Part shown: positions 16,252 to 24,339 of the stretch, in pieces | How the letters are laid out: every line of letters begins with the position of its first letter | Position numbering within the stretch: position 1 is the stretch's first letter | DNA from: Rubripirellula obstinata | GTDB lineage: Bacteria > Planctomycetota > Planctomycetia > Pirellulales > Pirellulaceae | Assembly (NCBI RefSeq): GCF_001642955.1 | Contig: NZ_LWSK01000004.1 | Coordinates: 62,001-126,000, forward strand | Reading direction: 5' to 3' | Length of the DNA: 64,000 bases | Position numbers and translations under genes: made by a program | Notes under the pieces: generated by a model | The model's database searches: none | What the model was told of the DNA's origin: nothing | The model's input: only the letters and a program-made list of their open reading frames with translations

Positions 16252-17910
16252 ATGGTTTGGTTGATCGCAATTTGCATCACGATGTCGCTCGCCTGTTCGC
16301 TGCTGCTGGTTCCACTGGTCCGTAAAGCTGCCCGAACATTGGGAGCGATCGATCGCCCTGACCAACAACGAAAATTGCAGACGATGCCGGTGGCCCTGGG
16401 CGGTGGAGTCGCTGTCTTCGCGGCGATGATCATTGCGTTCGTTGGAACGATCTTGATCGACCGAGCCTTTTTCGGATTCCAGCTTGGATACAACCGAAGC
16501 CCCTGGTATCTGCTGTTTGGTTCAGCCGGTGCCTTGCTGCTGGTTGGTTTGGCAGACGACATTTGGAATCTTCGCGGCCGACAAAAGCTGCTCGCACAAA
16601 TCTTGATCGTTGCCATGTTGGTCGGCAGCGGAACCGTGATCGAGCAGATTGGACTTTTCGGCTACGACTTACCGCTCGGCATTTTTGCATTCCCCGTCAC
16701 CATGCTTTGGTTACTGCTTGCGATCAATGCACTGAACCTGATCGATGGTGCCGACGGCATGGCAACCACTGTCGGAATCATCATATGCTTGGGGCTTGGT
16801 ATCGCCAGTTCGATGACCGCTGGTGGCGGCGGTTTCGCGCCGATCGTGGCGTTCGCTCTTGCGGGTGCGATGGCCGGTTTCTTGATGTTCAACAAACCGC
16901 CGGCAACCATCTATCTGGGTGACGCGGGCAGCATGATGATTGGGTTGTTCCTGGGCGTCCTCGCGATTTGGACTCGACTCAAAGAACCAACCGTCCTTGC
17001 CACTGCCCCAATCGCAATTTTTGCACTCCCGCTGTTCGACTCCTTCGCTGCGATCATGCGGCGTTGGCTTACCGGCCGAAGCATTTATCAGACCGACCGC
17101 GGACACCTGCACCACCTGATGCAGCAAAAGTATGGTCGCAAAAAAATGCTGTTGATCGTTGCTGCACTTTGTTTCGTCACGACAACACTTTCGGTTCTGT
17201 CGATCAAAATTTCACTGCCGCTGCTACCCATCGTGGGTGTTATGACCGTTGTTGGACTTCTGGTTGCCACCCGCACATTCGGGCACGCAGAATTCCGTTT
17301 GCTACTCGGCAAAGCCTCTCACTTCGCGAGTTCATTTGCGATCACGCCCGCCAGCATTAAATCAAAGAAGTATCAGAGTGGAATCTTGATGCAGGGCGCG
17401 GGTGCATGGGAAACGATCTGGGAACCACTCGTTGATTTTGCAAAATCGCACGACATGGCTCGAGTGAAAATTGACTTAAGCCTTCCTTGGCTACACGAAG
17501 GCTATCACGCCAATTGGCAAAGCGCTCGACTGCCCGAGAAAGCTTCCCAGCTAAAAATCTGCCTACCACTTTTTACCCAAGCCAAGATCGATCCGAACTC
17601 CGCGCAGAACGAGAACGCCCAGCTTCCCGTTGGTCCAGTCGAACCGAATCAGATATTGATTGGTCGTTTAGAAATCGTCGCGCCCGCCGATCACAGCGGC
17701 GTTTACGATCGCTTCAGCGACTTAGTAGATCACCTAGCCGAAATGGGTGTTCAGGTGGACGGCATTGTCGCGTCACTTGAACAGCAAGCGATTGAAAAAC
17801 GCTTGGCCGATTCGCAGAGCGATCACTACGGGACTCAAAAACCTGCAGCGGCTCCCACGCAAGAATCGCTCGAAGGATCAGAATCGTTTTCGGCCAGCAC
17901 AACGTCCTGA
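16252..17910 (+). CDS. Undecaprenyl-phosphate sugar-1-phosphate transferase (MraY/WecA family), C-terminally extended
   Basis: The product (552 aa) starts lipid-linked glycan synthesis by moving a HexNAc-1-phosphate onto undecaprenyl phosphate at the inner membrane. About ten or eleven hydrophobic segments fill residues 1-345. Motifs: RKLQTMPVALGGG (40-52), LLLVGLADDIWNLRGRQK (95-112) with the Asp pair, INALNLIDGADGMATT (158-173), YLGDAGSMMIG (near 221) and DRGHLHHLMQQKYG (near 280), the WecA-type His motif. Residues about 350-552 form a soluble extension not seen in WecA, ending in a disordered Ser/Glu tail. It lies in the exopolysaccharide locus ahead of the NusG-like gene, so it is the likely initiating transferase. 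Confidence 0.9.
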   Translation: MVWLIAICITMSLACSLLLVPLVRKAARTLGAIDRPDQQRKLQTMPVALGGGVAVFAAMIIAFVGTILIDRAFFGFQLGYNRSPWYLLFGSAGALLLVGLADDIWNLRGRQKLLAQILIVAMLVGSGTVIEQIGLFGYDLPLGIFAFPVTMLWLLLAINALNLIDGADGMATTVGIIICLGLGIASSMTAGGGGFAPIVAFALAGAMAGFLMFNKPPATIYLGDAGSMMIGLFLGVLAIWTRLKEPTVLATAPIAIFALPLFDSFAAIMRRWLTGRSIYQTDRGHLHHLMQQKYGRKKMLLIVAALCFVTTTLSVLSIKISLPLLPIVGVMTVVGLLVATRTFGHAEFRLLLGKASHFASSFAITPASIKSKKYQSGILMQGAGAWETIWEPLVDFAKSHDMARVKIDLSLPWLHEGYHANWQSARLPEKASQLKICLPLFTQAKIDPNSAQNENAQLPVGPVEPNQILIGRLEIVAPADHSGVYDRFSDLVDHLAEMGVQVDGIVASLEQQAIEKRLADSQSDHYGTQKPAAAPTQESLEGSESFSASTTS

Positions 17911-17969
17911 GGATTTGTCCCAAAGCATGTTCGTGGCATCGAATTCCATCAAGCCAAAACCTGCTCGCT

Positions 17970-18330
17970 TTCGCCCCTGCCGGGGCCTCGGTTTTTGCTG
18001 CGTTTAATTCCGTGGGTCAAGAGACCCACGGCACCGAGCTGACGCCCCATCCGGGGCTGAAGCAAGCGCCATTGGGCAGTGCCCAACGCCGTGAAGAGTT
18101 TCTAACTTGTTTAACCGCGTCGGCATCGCCCCGCGCACTGCGGGCCGCACGACGCGCGGGGCGAAAAGTAGCATGGCGGCCCCCCGCCGTGGACTCACCC
18201 CGCGCACTGCGGGCCGCACGACGCGCGGGGCGATGCCCAACGCGGTTAAACGATTTGAGCTGTACACGACTGAACCCTGGCGGGCCCAGCTACGAGAGAT
18301 TTCGCCAGGTACGGAAATTGTTTCAGGACA
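17970..18330. repeat. P2, P1 and family A repeats fused end to end
   Basis: A P2 piece (about 17970-18075) leads into a P1 left end (AACGCCGTGAAG at 18085). The P1 hairpin loop carries a duplicated CGCGCACTGCGGGCCGCACG stretch with AAAGTAGCATGGCGGCC between copies, a motif shared with the 40.4-kb array. The P1 right part runs straight into a family A right half at about 18269. No gene is seen in 17911-18413. Confidence 0.7.
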
Positions 18331-18593
18331 GTTCCTAAGCGGCCGGGCCTGCGTAAAGCCCGAGGCGTTACCGCCAGCGGCTCACAAGAAATGTCCCGGC
18401 TTCAAAAAGTGAATTGCCCTGCGTGGCTGTCATCCCAAGTTTCGATCAGAACCACATATTGCTAGACTCTGCGAAACACTGCAGACGCGAACCAGGGAAC
18501 TTAACAAGAGTTCACTTCTTTGGTCGTCTCAAAACCTTCGGCAAGTTTCATTTCTGCCGCTTTCGCTACGCAATCAGCCCCAACGACAACCTC

Positions 18594-19145
18594 TTGCCGA
18601 TTCTCCCCGCCGAACCTGATTGCCATCCCGCGGACCTGCTGGAGATTCCGGCGACCGAGCTGCGTCCCTGGTGGTTGGCCTACACACGCAGCCGTCAGGA
18701 AAAGCAGTTGATGCGACGTCTGCGTGAGTTGAACATCGACCACTATGCACCACAGATCGTTAAACGCCGGCGGTCGCCCGCCGGACGCGTTCGAATCACC
18801 TACCAACCACTCTTCATTAGTTACGTTTTCATCTGCGGTGACGACGAAACTCGCTACCAAGCGACCTGCACCGGCTGCATCATGCAAATCGCCCAAATCG
18901 AAGATTCCGAAGAGCTGGTGAAGGATTTAAGGCAGATTCAAAGACTGATTCAGATGGACGTGCCGCTGTCGGTAGAAAGCCGCCTAAAACCTGGCCAGCT
19001 AGTAAGAGTCAAAAATGGAGCCTTCGCTGGCTATGAAGGAACCGTCGTCCAAAGAATGCAAGAAACACGCTTGCTCGTTTGCGTCCGATTCATGGAACAA
19101 GGCGTCAGTGTCAAACTCGATGACTGCCAACTCGAAAAGATTTGA
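18594..19145 (+). CDS. NusG/RfaH-like transcription antiterminator
   Basis: The product (183 aa from TTG 18594; the frame is open back to ATG 18414, 243 aa) is a specialised NusG paralogue that keeps RNA polymerase processive on long operons, typically for surface polysaccharides. The NGN domain starts WWLAYTRSRQEKQLMRRLRE and continues IDHYAPQIVKRRRSP and YQPLFISYVFI. The C-terminal KOW domain is LKPGQLVRVKNGAFAGYEG. The preferred TTG start fits the usual NGN start; the extra 60 residues of the longer frame look unlike protein. It sits directly ahead of gmd and the epimerase, matching the RfaH/LoaP/UpxY arrangement, so it probably regulates the sugar genes that follow. Confidence 0.85.
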   Translation: MPILPAEPDCHPADLLEIPATELRPWWLAYTRSRQEKQLMRRLRELNIDHYAPQIVKRRRSPAGRVRITYQPLFISYVFICGDDETRYQATCTGCIMQIAQIEDSEELVKDLRQIQRLIQMDVPLSVESRLKPGQLVRVKNGAFAGYEGTVVQRMQETRLLVCVRFMEQGVSVKLDDCQLEKI

Positions 19146-19147
19146 AT

Positions 19148-19260
19148 GTTAGCTGTTAGCTGTTAGCGATTGAAATAACGAGCTACGCAAAAACCGCAAC
19201 ACCTAATCGCTAATCGCTAATCGCTAATCGCTAATCGCTAATCGCTAATCGCTAATCACC
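19148..19260. repeat. Heptamer repeat array abutting the gmd start codon
   Basis: About eight head-to-tail copies of the 7-mer TAATCGC occupy 19204-19257 and stop three bases before the TTG start. An inverse stretch (TTAGCTGTTAGCTGTTAGCG) sits at 19148-19168, so the spacer can fold back on itself. No Shine-Dalgarno sequence is left between array and start. Confidence 0.9.
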
Positions 19261-20244
19261 TTGCCAACCGCATTCATTACCGGAATCACGGGTCAAGACG
19301 GCTCTTACCTAACCGAGCTGTTACTGTCCAAAGGCTATTCAGTCCATGGACTGGTTCGGCGCAGCAGTTCCACAATACGATCGCGGATCGACGAACTCTT
19401 TCGCGACAAAGAAATCTACGGCAAGCGTCTGTTCTTGCATTACGCAGACCTAGATGACGTCACCACGATCCGTCGGCTGCTAGTCCAAACCAAGCCCGAT
19501 GAGCTTTATCACTTGGCTGGGCAAAGCCATGTCGGAATTAGTTTTCAGGTTCCCGAATCAACTTGTCAGTTCACAGCAATGGGGACGCTGAAACTGCTGG
19601 AGATACTTAGAGATCTCGAGAAGCGACCAAAGTTTCTTCACATCAGCAGCAGTGAAATTTTTGGCAGCCCGACCTTTGCTCCTCAAAACGAAGACACACC
19701 GATGCGGCCGATGACGCCTTATGGTGTCGCCAAAACCTTTGGAACCAACATGACGCGGTTGTATCGCGAATCATTTGATTTTTTCGCCGTCAACGCGATC
19801 TGCTACAACCACGAATCGCCGCGGCGAGGAGAATCGTTTGTGACGCGAAAGATTACACGCGCGGCCGCAGCGATCTCGTTGGGCCTGGAGCAAACATTGC
19901 AAATGGGCTCACTCGATGGCACCCGCGACTGGGGATACGCACCGGACTACGTGGACGCGATGTGGCGAAGCCTACAACACTCAGTCGCCGAAGACTTTGT
20001 CATCGCCACCGGCATCAGCCACAGTGTCGAAGAATTTCTGTCCGCCGCTTTCCAGAGCGTCGGACTGAACTGGAAAGACCATTACCAAGCCGACCCACGA
20101 TTCATTCGGCCGGCCGAAGTCAGCCAATTGGTTGGTGATGCGAGCAAGGCACATCAAAAACTAGGCTGGAAACCCACCATCGACTTCACAAAACTCGTTG
20201 AAGTCATGGTCCAAGCAGACCTAAATGAACTAAAACACAGCTAG
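19261..20244 (+). CDS. gmd: GDP-mannose 4,6-dehydratase
   Basis: Converts GDP-D-mannose to GDP-4-keto-6-deoxymannose, precursor of GDP-fucose, GDP-rhamnose or GDP-perosamine. The product (327 aa) has the family length. The Rossmann signature GITGQDGSYLTELLL (8-22) and the GMD-specific VHGLVRRSSST (28-38) are followed by YADLDDVTTIRRL (61-73) and YHLAGQSHVGISF (83-95). The catalytic YGVAKTF segment has Tyr154 and Lys158, and MGSLDGTRDWGYAPDYVDAMW lies near 218. The start is TTG 19261, the only start that preserves the PTAFITGITGQDG opening. It is preceded without a gap by a heptamer array. It forms part of the surface polysaccharide locus. Confidence 0.95.
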   Translation: MPTAFITGITGQDGSYLTELLLSKGYSVHGLVRRSSSTIRSRIDELFRDKEIYGKRLFLHYADLDDVTTIRRLLVQTKPDELYHLAGQSHVGISFQVPESTCQFTAMGTLKLLEILRDLEKRPKFLHISSSEIFGSPTFAPQNEDTPMRPMTPYGVAKTFGTNMTRLYRESFDFFAVNAICYNHESPRRGESFVTRKITRAAAAISLGLEQTLQMGSLDGTRDWGYAPDYVDAMWRSLQHSVAEDFVIATGISHSVEEFLSAAFQSVGLNWKDHYQADPRFIRPAEVSQLVGDASKAHQKLGWKPTIDFTKLVEVMVQADLNELKHS

Positions 20245-20295
20245 TGACTTAGTTAATAAATAAGGAAGTGTCCTGAAATAACTTTCCGGTTTTCT

Positions 20296-20361
20296 CAACC
20301 CGAACGCGTAAGCGAGGGATCTTGTTCGGCGTGGAAATCCCTCGCTTACGCGTTCGGGTTG
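20296..20361. repeat. Family E hairpin
   Basis: The arms AACCCGAACGCGTAAGCGAG and CTCGCTTACGCGTTCGGGTT are perfect inverted copies (loop about 25 nt). A near-identical copy lies at 34919-34985. Both are followed by GGGATTT. Confidence 0.85.
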
Positions 20362-20389
20362 GGATTTCGTCTAATCAAATCTTCCCGCC

Positions 20390-20500
20390 AGGTTTCAGTC
20401 CATTAGGAGTTCACAGTCCATCATTAGCAGTACCCGACTGAACCCTGGCGGGCCCAGCTACGATAGATTTTGCCAAATACGGAAATTGTTTCAGGACAAT
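20390..20500. repeat. Family A palindrome with an expanded loop
   Basis: The left arm CCCGCCAGGTTTCAGTCC and the right arm GACTGAACCCTGGCGGGCCC bracket a loop with two short direct repeats (CAGTCCAT, at 20395 and 20413). It lies between gmd and the epimerase gene. Confidence 0.7.
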
Positions 20501-20551
20501 TCCTAAGCACACATTGACTGCTCATCAGACTTCGCCCGATAAGGGGCCGTT

Positions 20552-20590
20552 TCACTCTTCACTCTTCACTCTTCACCTTGCACTCTTCTT
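20552..20590. repeat. Octamer repeat array abutting the epimerase start codon
   Basis: CACTCTTC occurs three times head to tail and once more after a 6-bp break, ending directly at the TTG start (20591). This is the same arrangement as at gmd, with a different unit. Confidence 0.85.
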
Positions 20591-21589
20591 TTGTACTCAA
20601 ACGCCTTTCACAACATCGACCTCTCAAAAACCTCGGTCCTGGTGACCGGCGGGGCGGGATTCATTGGATCCCACATCGTTGAATACTTGGTTAGCCATGG
20701 CGTTGGAAAAGTTCGCATCTTGGACAATCTCAGCGAAGGTAAACGCGAGAACATCGAACCGTTCTTGTCTGAACCCAGCGTTGAATTTATCCACGCCGAC
20801 ATCACCGACCCCGTCACGTGCCAAAACGCGTGTGTGGGAATCGACTTTATCAGCCATCAAGCGGCACTTGGATCCGTTCCCCGATCGATCGCCAATCCGC
20901 TGGCGACCAACGAAGCCAATGTGACTGGCTTCTTGAACATGTTGACTGCCGCCAAAGACGCCGGCGTAAAGAGGTTTGTCTACGCCAGCAGTTCATCGGT
21001 CTATGGGGACAGTCCTGTGTTGCCAAAAAAAGAAGAACGAATTGGACGCCCGCTTTCGCCGTACGCGGTCAGCAAGCGAGTCGACGAGATGTATGCCGAA
21101 GTCTTCTCGCTCGCCTACGGCTTTGAAGTCATTGGTCTGCGATACTTCAACGTTTACGGCCCAAGGCAAAAACCTGACGGCCCCTACGCCGCCGCGATCC
21201 CGCTGTTCATCGACGCCTTGCTGCACGATCGACCACCGATGATCAACGGTGATGGGGAACAGTCTCGCGACTTCACCTTTGTCGCCAGCGCCGTTCAAGC
21301 GAATATCCTGGCAATGGTTTCGGCACCGACTTCGGCAACGGGAAAAGTGTTCAACATCGCCCACGGCCAGCAAACCACGATCAACGAACTGTTTCATTCA
21401 TTGAGACAATTAGCCGGGTCAAACTTGCAGCCACAACACCGCGAAAACCGAGTCGGCGACGTCCGCCATTCTCACGCCGACATCTCCGCCGCACATCAGC
21501 ACCTGGGTTACCAGCCAACTGCCGAACTACTGCAGGGGCTAGAAACAACACTGCAGTGGGCGAAAAGCCGGGTTCAGCGAGATTCTTAG
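20591..21589 (+). CDS. NAD-dependent NDP-sugar epimerase/dehydratase (WbpP/GalE type)
   Basis: The product (332 aa) is an extended short-chain dehydrogenase acting on a nucleotide sugar. The NAD-binding motif is VLVTGGAGFIGSHI (16-29), the acidic residue after strand two is in ILDNLSEGKREN (43-54), and the active-site block is YASSSSVYG with SPYAVSK (Tyr158, Lys162). LRYFNVYGPRQ lies near 188 and NGDGEQSRDFTFV near 222, typical of WbpP/TviC-like UDP-GlcNAc/UDP-GalNAc 4-epimerases and relatives. The TTG start leaves about 15 residues before the first strand, as in WbpP. It lies downstream of gmd in the polysaccharide locus. The exact substrate is uncertain. Confidence 0.88.
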   Translation: MYSNAFHNIDLSKTSVLVTGGAGFIGSHIVEYLVSHGVGKVRILDNLSEGKRENIEPFLSEPSVEFIHADITDPVTCQNACVGIDFISHQAALGSVPRSIANPLATNEANVTGFLNMLTAAKDAGVKRFVYASSSSVYGDSPVLPKKEERIGRPLSPYAVSKRVDEMYAEVFSLAYGFEVIGLRYFNVYGPRQKPDGPYAAAIPLFIDALLHDRPPMINGDGEQSRDFTFVASAVQANILAMVSAPTSATGKVFNIAHGQQTTINELFHSLRQLAGSNLQPQHRENRVGDVRHSHADISAAHQHLGYQPTAELLQGLETTLQWAKSRVQRDS

Positions 21590-21622
21590 CAACTGTCACG
21601 AAACAACGGCCCGGTTTTGGGA

Positions 21623-21671
21623 CAAATCTTTCGTAGCTGGGCCCGCCAGGGTTCAGTCGGGTACAGCTAGT
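21623..21671. repeat. Family A palindrome, left half (interrupted by element B)
   Basis: TAGCTGGGCCCGCCAGGG, TTCAGTCGGGT and then ACAGCTAGT (21663-21671) form the left half. The right half resumes at 23946 with the same ACAGCTAGT followed by AGTGGACTGAACCCTGGCGG. Confidence 0.8.
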
Positions 21672-21711
21672 ATTCCGCGTCACCTCAATTTTCGGGTAGC
21701 GGAACTCGCGC

Positions 21712-23863
21712 GTGAGCCGCAGGGTTCACGAACTTAGTCGTGAATCGGTGAAAGCCGGTTCACTTTAAACGGTGAGGTCGCCCAGAGGTGGCCGAAGCCT
21801 ACCTCGGCTGGTCCGTTCTGGTCGAGAACTTGTTCCCCGAACTTCATTTTTGGAGGTAAGCAGCTAGTGTCACCCTAAAAAGTGGTATCGAAGGAGCCAA
21901 GGAACAAGACCTTGGGAGGATCCACGATTCGGCCTAGACGAAGTGCCAGCTACCGCGAGCCGGTGAAGCATGGCGGTCAACTCGATCGACCGTCGGGCGG
22001 CGACAAAAACGGTTAGTCGTCGCTCAAGCGTCAGGGTGGTTGGTGGGTTCACCTCGGGAAAATGGTTCGTGAGCTTGACCGGTGAGGTCCCCCTTTCGTC
22101 CGGCGATCGTTATGCATGACATCGACGGTAAGCCAACGTATAAGCCGACGGTGAAATCCGAGGTGATGCGAAGGATAGGAGCCAGAGGCAACCATTCGCC
22201 TTGCGAATTTTCCTCCGAGAAACCCTCGGGGCGATCACGGCCCACGCCAAGGCCGCAGAACGCATGGGACCACAGCAGATCCGGAGTAGTCGCCAGTATC
22301 GCGATGAAAGGAAAAACCTAGTTTGAGTCCATCGGCAAACGCTCGGCAGAGGCCGCAACGTTAGTCGCCAAAACGTCGAAAGGACCACCAAATGGTCCGT
22401 CGGTGCCCTGCAAAGCCTCGACAGCGACCAACCGGCAGCTAAAGAACAACGGCAAGTGGCCCAGCGGACCGTCGGTGGCAGTTAGCAAGACGTAGGATGG
22501 CCCTCATGGGTAAGAAACGTAAAGTGCATTCGCTCACCGGTCGCATCGACGACCGACTGCTGATGCAGAGCTTCAAAGCGGTCAAACGAAACCGTGGCGC
22601 GGCGGGAATCGATAAAGTCAGCGTTGGGATGTTCGAGGAAAATCTCGACGCCAATCTGGCTGCGCTTAAGCGAGACTTGAAGACAAGGGATACCTTTGTC
22701 GCCAAGCCGCTACGGCGCGTGTTCATTCCCAAAGACGCCAAGGGAAAATCGTTTCGTCCGTTAGGCATTCCGGCTGTACGGGATCGGGTCGCACAGGAGG
22801 TGATTCGAAGGCTTCTTGAGCCGATCTTCGAGCCGCTGTTTCATGATTGCTCGTTCGGGTTTCGACCAAAACGGAGTTGTCACAAAGCGATTGAGAAGTT
22901 GTTGGAGTTCCACGAAGAAGGCGACCGGGTCACCCTGGACGCCGACATCGCTGGATTCTTTGACAACATTCCTCACAAGCTGATTGTCGACGCCGTGGCG
23001 GAAGAAGTCGCTGACGGGAACATCCTGAATCTAATCTGGAAATTTCTAGCAGCCGGTGTGATGGAAAACGGAGTTTTCAAACCCACCACGATCGGCACGC
23101 CGCAAGGTGGTGTGATCAGTCCGTTGCTTGCCAACATCGTGTTGAACAAACTCGATTGGCGACTGGAGCAGGCGGGGTATCGCTTCGTGCGGTACGCCGA
23201 CGACTTCGTCGTCGTGTGCAAGGACCGGGTGCAGGCGAAAGCAGCCTTGGAATTAGTCACAGAGGTCATGACCGAACTCGGACTCTCACTGAGTCCCGAG
23301 AAGACGAAGATCGCCAGTTACGGGAAGGGTTATGACTTCCTGGGCTTTCGACTTTCGAGCAAGTCACGAACGATGCGAACGAAGTCCGAGGAGAAATTCA
23401 AGACGAAGATTCGGGAGATAACGCGTCGGTGTCACAACCTGGACGCCGAGGTAATCAAGAAACTGAACCAAGTGATTCGAGGCACGGCGAACTTTTTCGC
23501 CACGAAGTTTTCGACATGTATCAAGCTCTTTCAAAAGCTTGATCGTTGGATTCGGATGCGAGTCCGCAGCATGAAATTCAAACGGAAGTGGTCCAATGAC
23601 AACTACCGTCTGAGAAAACGAAACCTTCAGAACAAACTTGGGCTGTTGGGGCTCCTGGACTTTACGCAGACAACCATGAGCAAGACGTCACGCTGACTCC
23701 TCTTTGGGTCGGCGTCGCGGTCGGACCGCGTCACCGCCTATGAGGCAATCAGCTGGGGGTAGCCCGGTGCGGGAAAGCCGCACGCCGGTAAATACAGGGA
23801 ATTGACCCTGTCGCTACAACGGGGAGGCGGTGGCTAGGATAACCTAGCCACTGCTTTACCCAC
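21712..23863 (+). mobile_element. Group II intron with an encoded reverse transcriptase
   Basis: Begins GTGAGCC at 21712 and ends near CCCAC/T at 23863-23864, about 2.15 kb. Boundaries come from comparison with the intact B copy at 50668 and are uncertain by a few bases. Domain V is at about 23761-23791: the catalytic AGC triad, a stem with a two-base bulge and a GAAA-type loop. Domain VI is at about 23821-23863: a 12-bp hairpin with an ATAA loop and a candidate branch A in GCTTTACCC, seven bases from the end. A small extra hairpin (ACAGGG/CCCTGT) lies between V and VI. Domains I-III occupy 21712-22490, and the ORF sits in domain IV. It appears complete and could be active. Confidence 0.85.
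22497..23696 (+). CDS. ltrA: Group II intron reverse transcriptase/maturase
   Basis: The product (399 aa) helps the intron RNA fold and copies it during retrohoming. RT blocks: RGAAGIDKVSVGMFEENL (33-50), RRVFIPKDAKGKSFRPLGIP (73-92), SFGFRPKRSCHKAI (119-132), DADIAGFFDNI with a metal-binding Asp (148-158), GTPQGGVISPLLANI (200-214) and YADDF (233-237), the active site. Maturase domain X follows (about 300-370). There is no HNH endonuclease domain after it, so this is an En-minus type. The frame is intact with all catalytic residues. The start may be ATG 22497 or 22506. Confidence 0.96.
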   Translation: MALMGKKRKVHSLTGRIDDRLLMQSFKAVKRNRGAAGIDKVSVGMFEENLDANLAALKRDLKTRDTFVAKPLRRVFIPKDAKGKSFRPLGIPAVRDRVAQEVIRRLLEPIFEPLFHDCSFGFRPKRSCHKAIEKLLEFHEEGDRVTLDADIAGFFDNIPHKLIVDAVAEEVADGNILNLIWKFLAAGVMENGVFKPTTIGTPQGGVISPLLANIVLNKLDWRLEQAGYRFVRYADDFVVVCKDRVQAKAALELVTEVMTELGLSLSPEKTKIASYGKGYDFLGFRLSSKSRTMRTKSEEKFKTKIREITRRCHNLDAEVIKKLNQVIRGTANFFATKFSTCIKLFQKLDRWIRMRVRSMKFKRKWSNDNYRLRKRNLQNKLGLLGLLDFTQTTMSKTSR

Positions 23864-23945
23864 TCAAGAGTTTCGGCTACGAGGGGGGACGCCGAAAGTC
23901 TACGCGACTTCCGCTACCTCCTAACCGAAGATTGAGCTGACATGG

Positions 23946-23995
23946 ACAGCTAGTAGTGGACTGAACCCTGGCGGGACCAGCTACGGGAAAACCGG
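23946..23995. repeat. Family A palindrome, right half
   Basis: After ACAGCTAGT (23946-23954), GGACTGAACCCTGGCGGGAC and CAGCTACGGGAAAACC complete the family A element broken at 21671. The rest of 23996-24339 holds half a family C motif (CTTGTTCCGGCCTAC at 24113-24127) and no gene. Confidence 0.75.
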
Positions 23996-24339
23996 GAAGT
24001 TATTTTGGAACATTTCCTTAGACTGGGAAATGCTCGTCGATCAGGGCATGCAGAGCATCTGTCCGAGAACAATTGCCTGACCGTATTGCCGGAATCGCGC
24101 CGGTGACGCGTCTTGTTCCGGCCTACATCTTTCAAAGCTTTGTAGAAAGTTCTTCAATCGCTGGTTCAAACCGAGAACCAGGAAACTAACGAATGAACGT
24201 AAGTCGTTACCCAGAAGCCACTTGAAGCCTAATCTCGTTTTTCTTTGGCTCGTTTGGCACGGGGTCTGCTTTAGTACCAATCATCTTCCAACGAAGACTT
24301 GTGACTTAACACTTATCGAAACGGCGAAGGAGACTGCCC

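Larger units (their letters stand above)
21672..23945. mobile_element. Element B (palindromic repeat), inserted in family A and split by a group II intron
   Basis: B runs from ATTCCGCGTCACCTC (21672) to GATTGAGCTGACATGG (ending 23945). It is a nested palindrome of about 117 bp once the intron is removed, matching the unsplit copy at 50668-50784. The direct repeat ACAGCTAGT at 21663-21671 and 23946-23954 is a likely 9-bp (possibly 10-bp) target duplication. The family A copy at 6178 shows the single, unduplicated target. Confidence 0.75.

Noticed and set aside
19204-19257. CRISPR or coding function for the TAATCGC array
   Set aside because: Seven-base units without spacers are simple tandem repeats.
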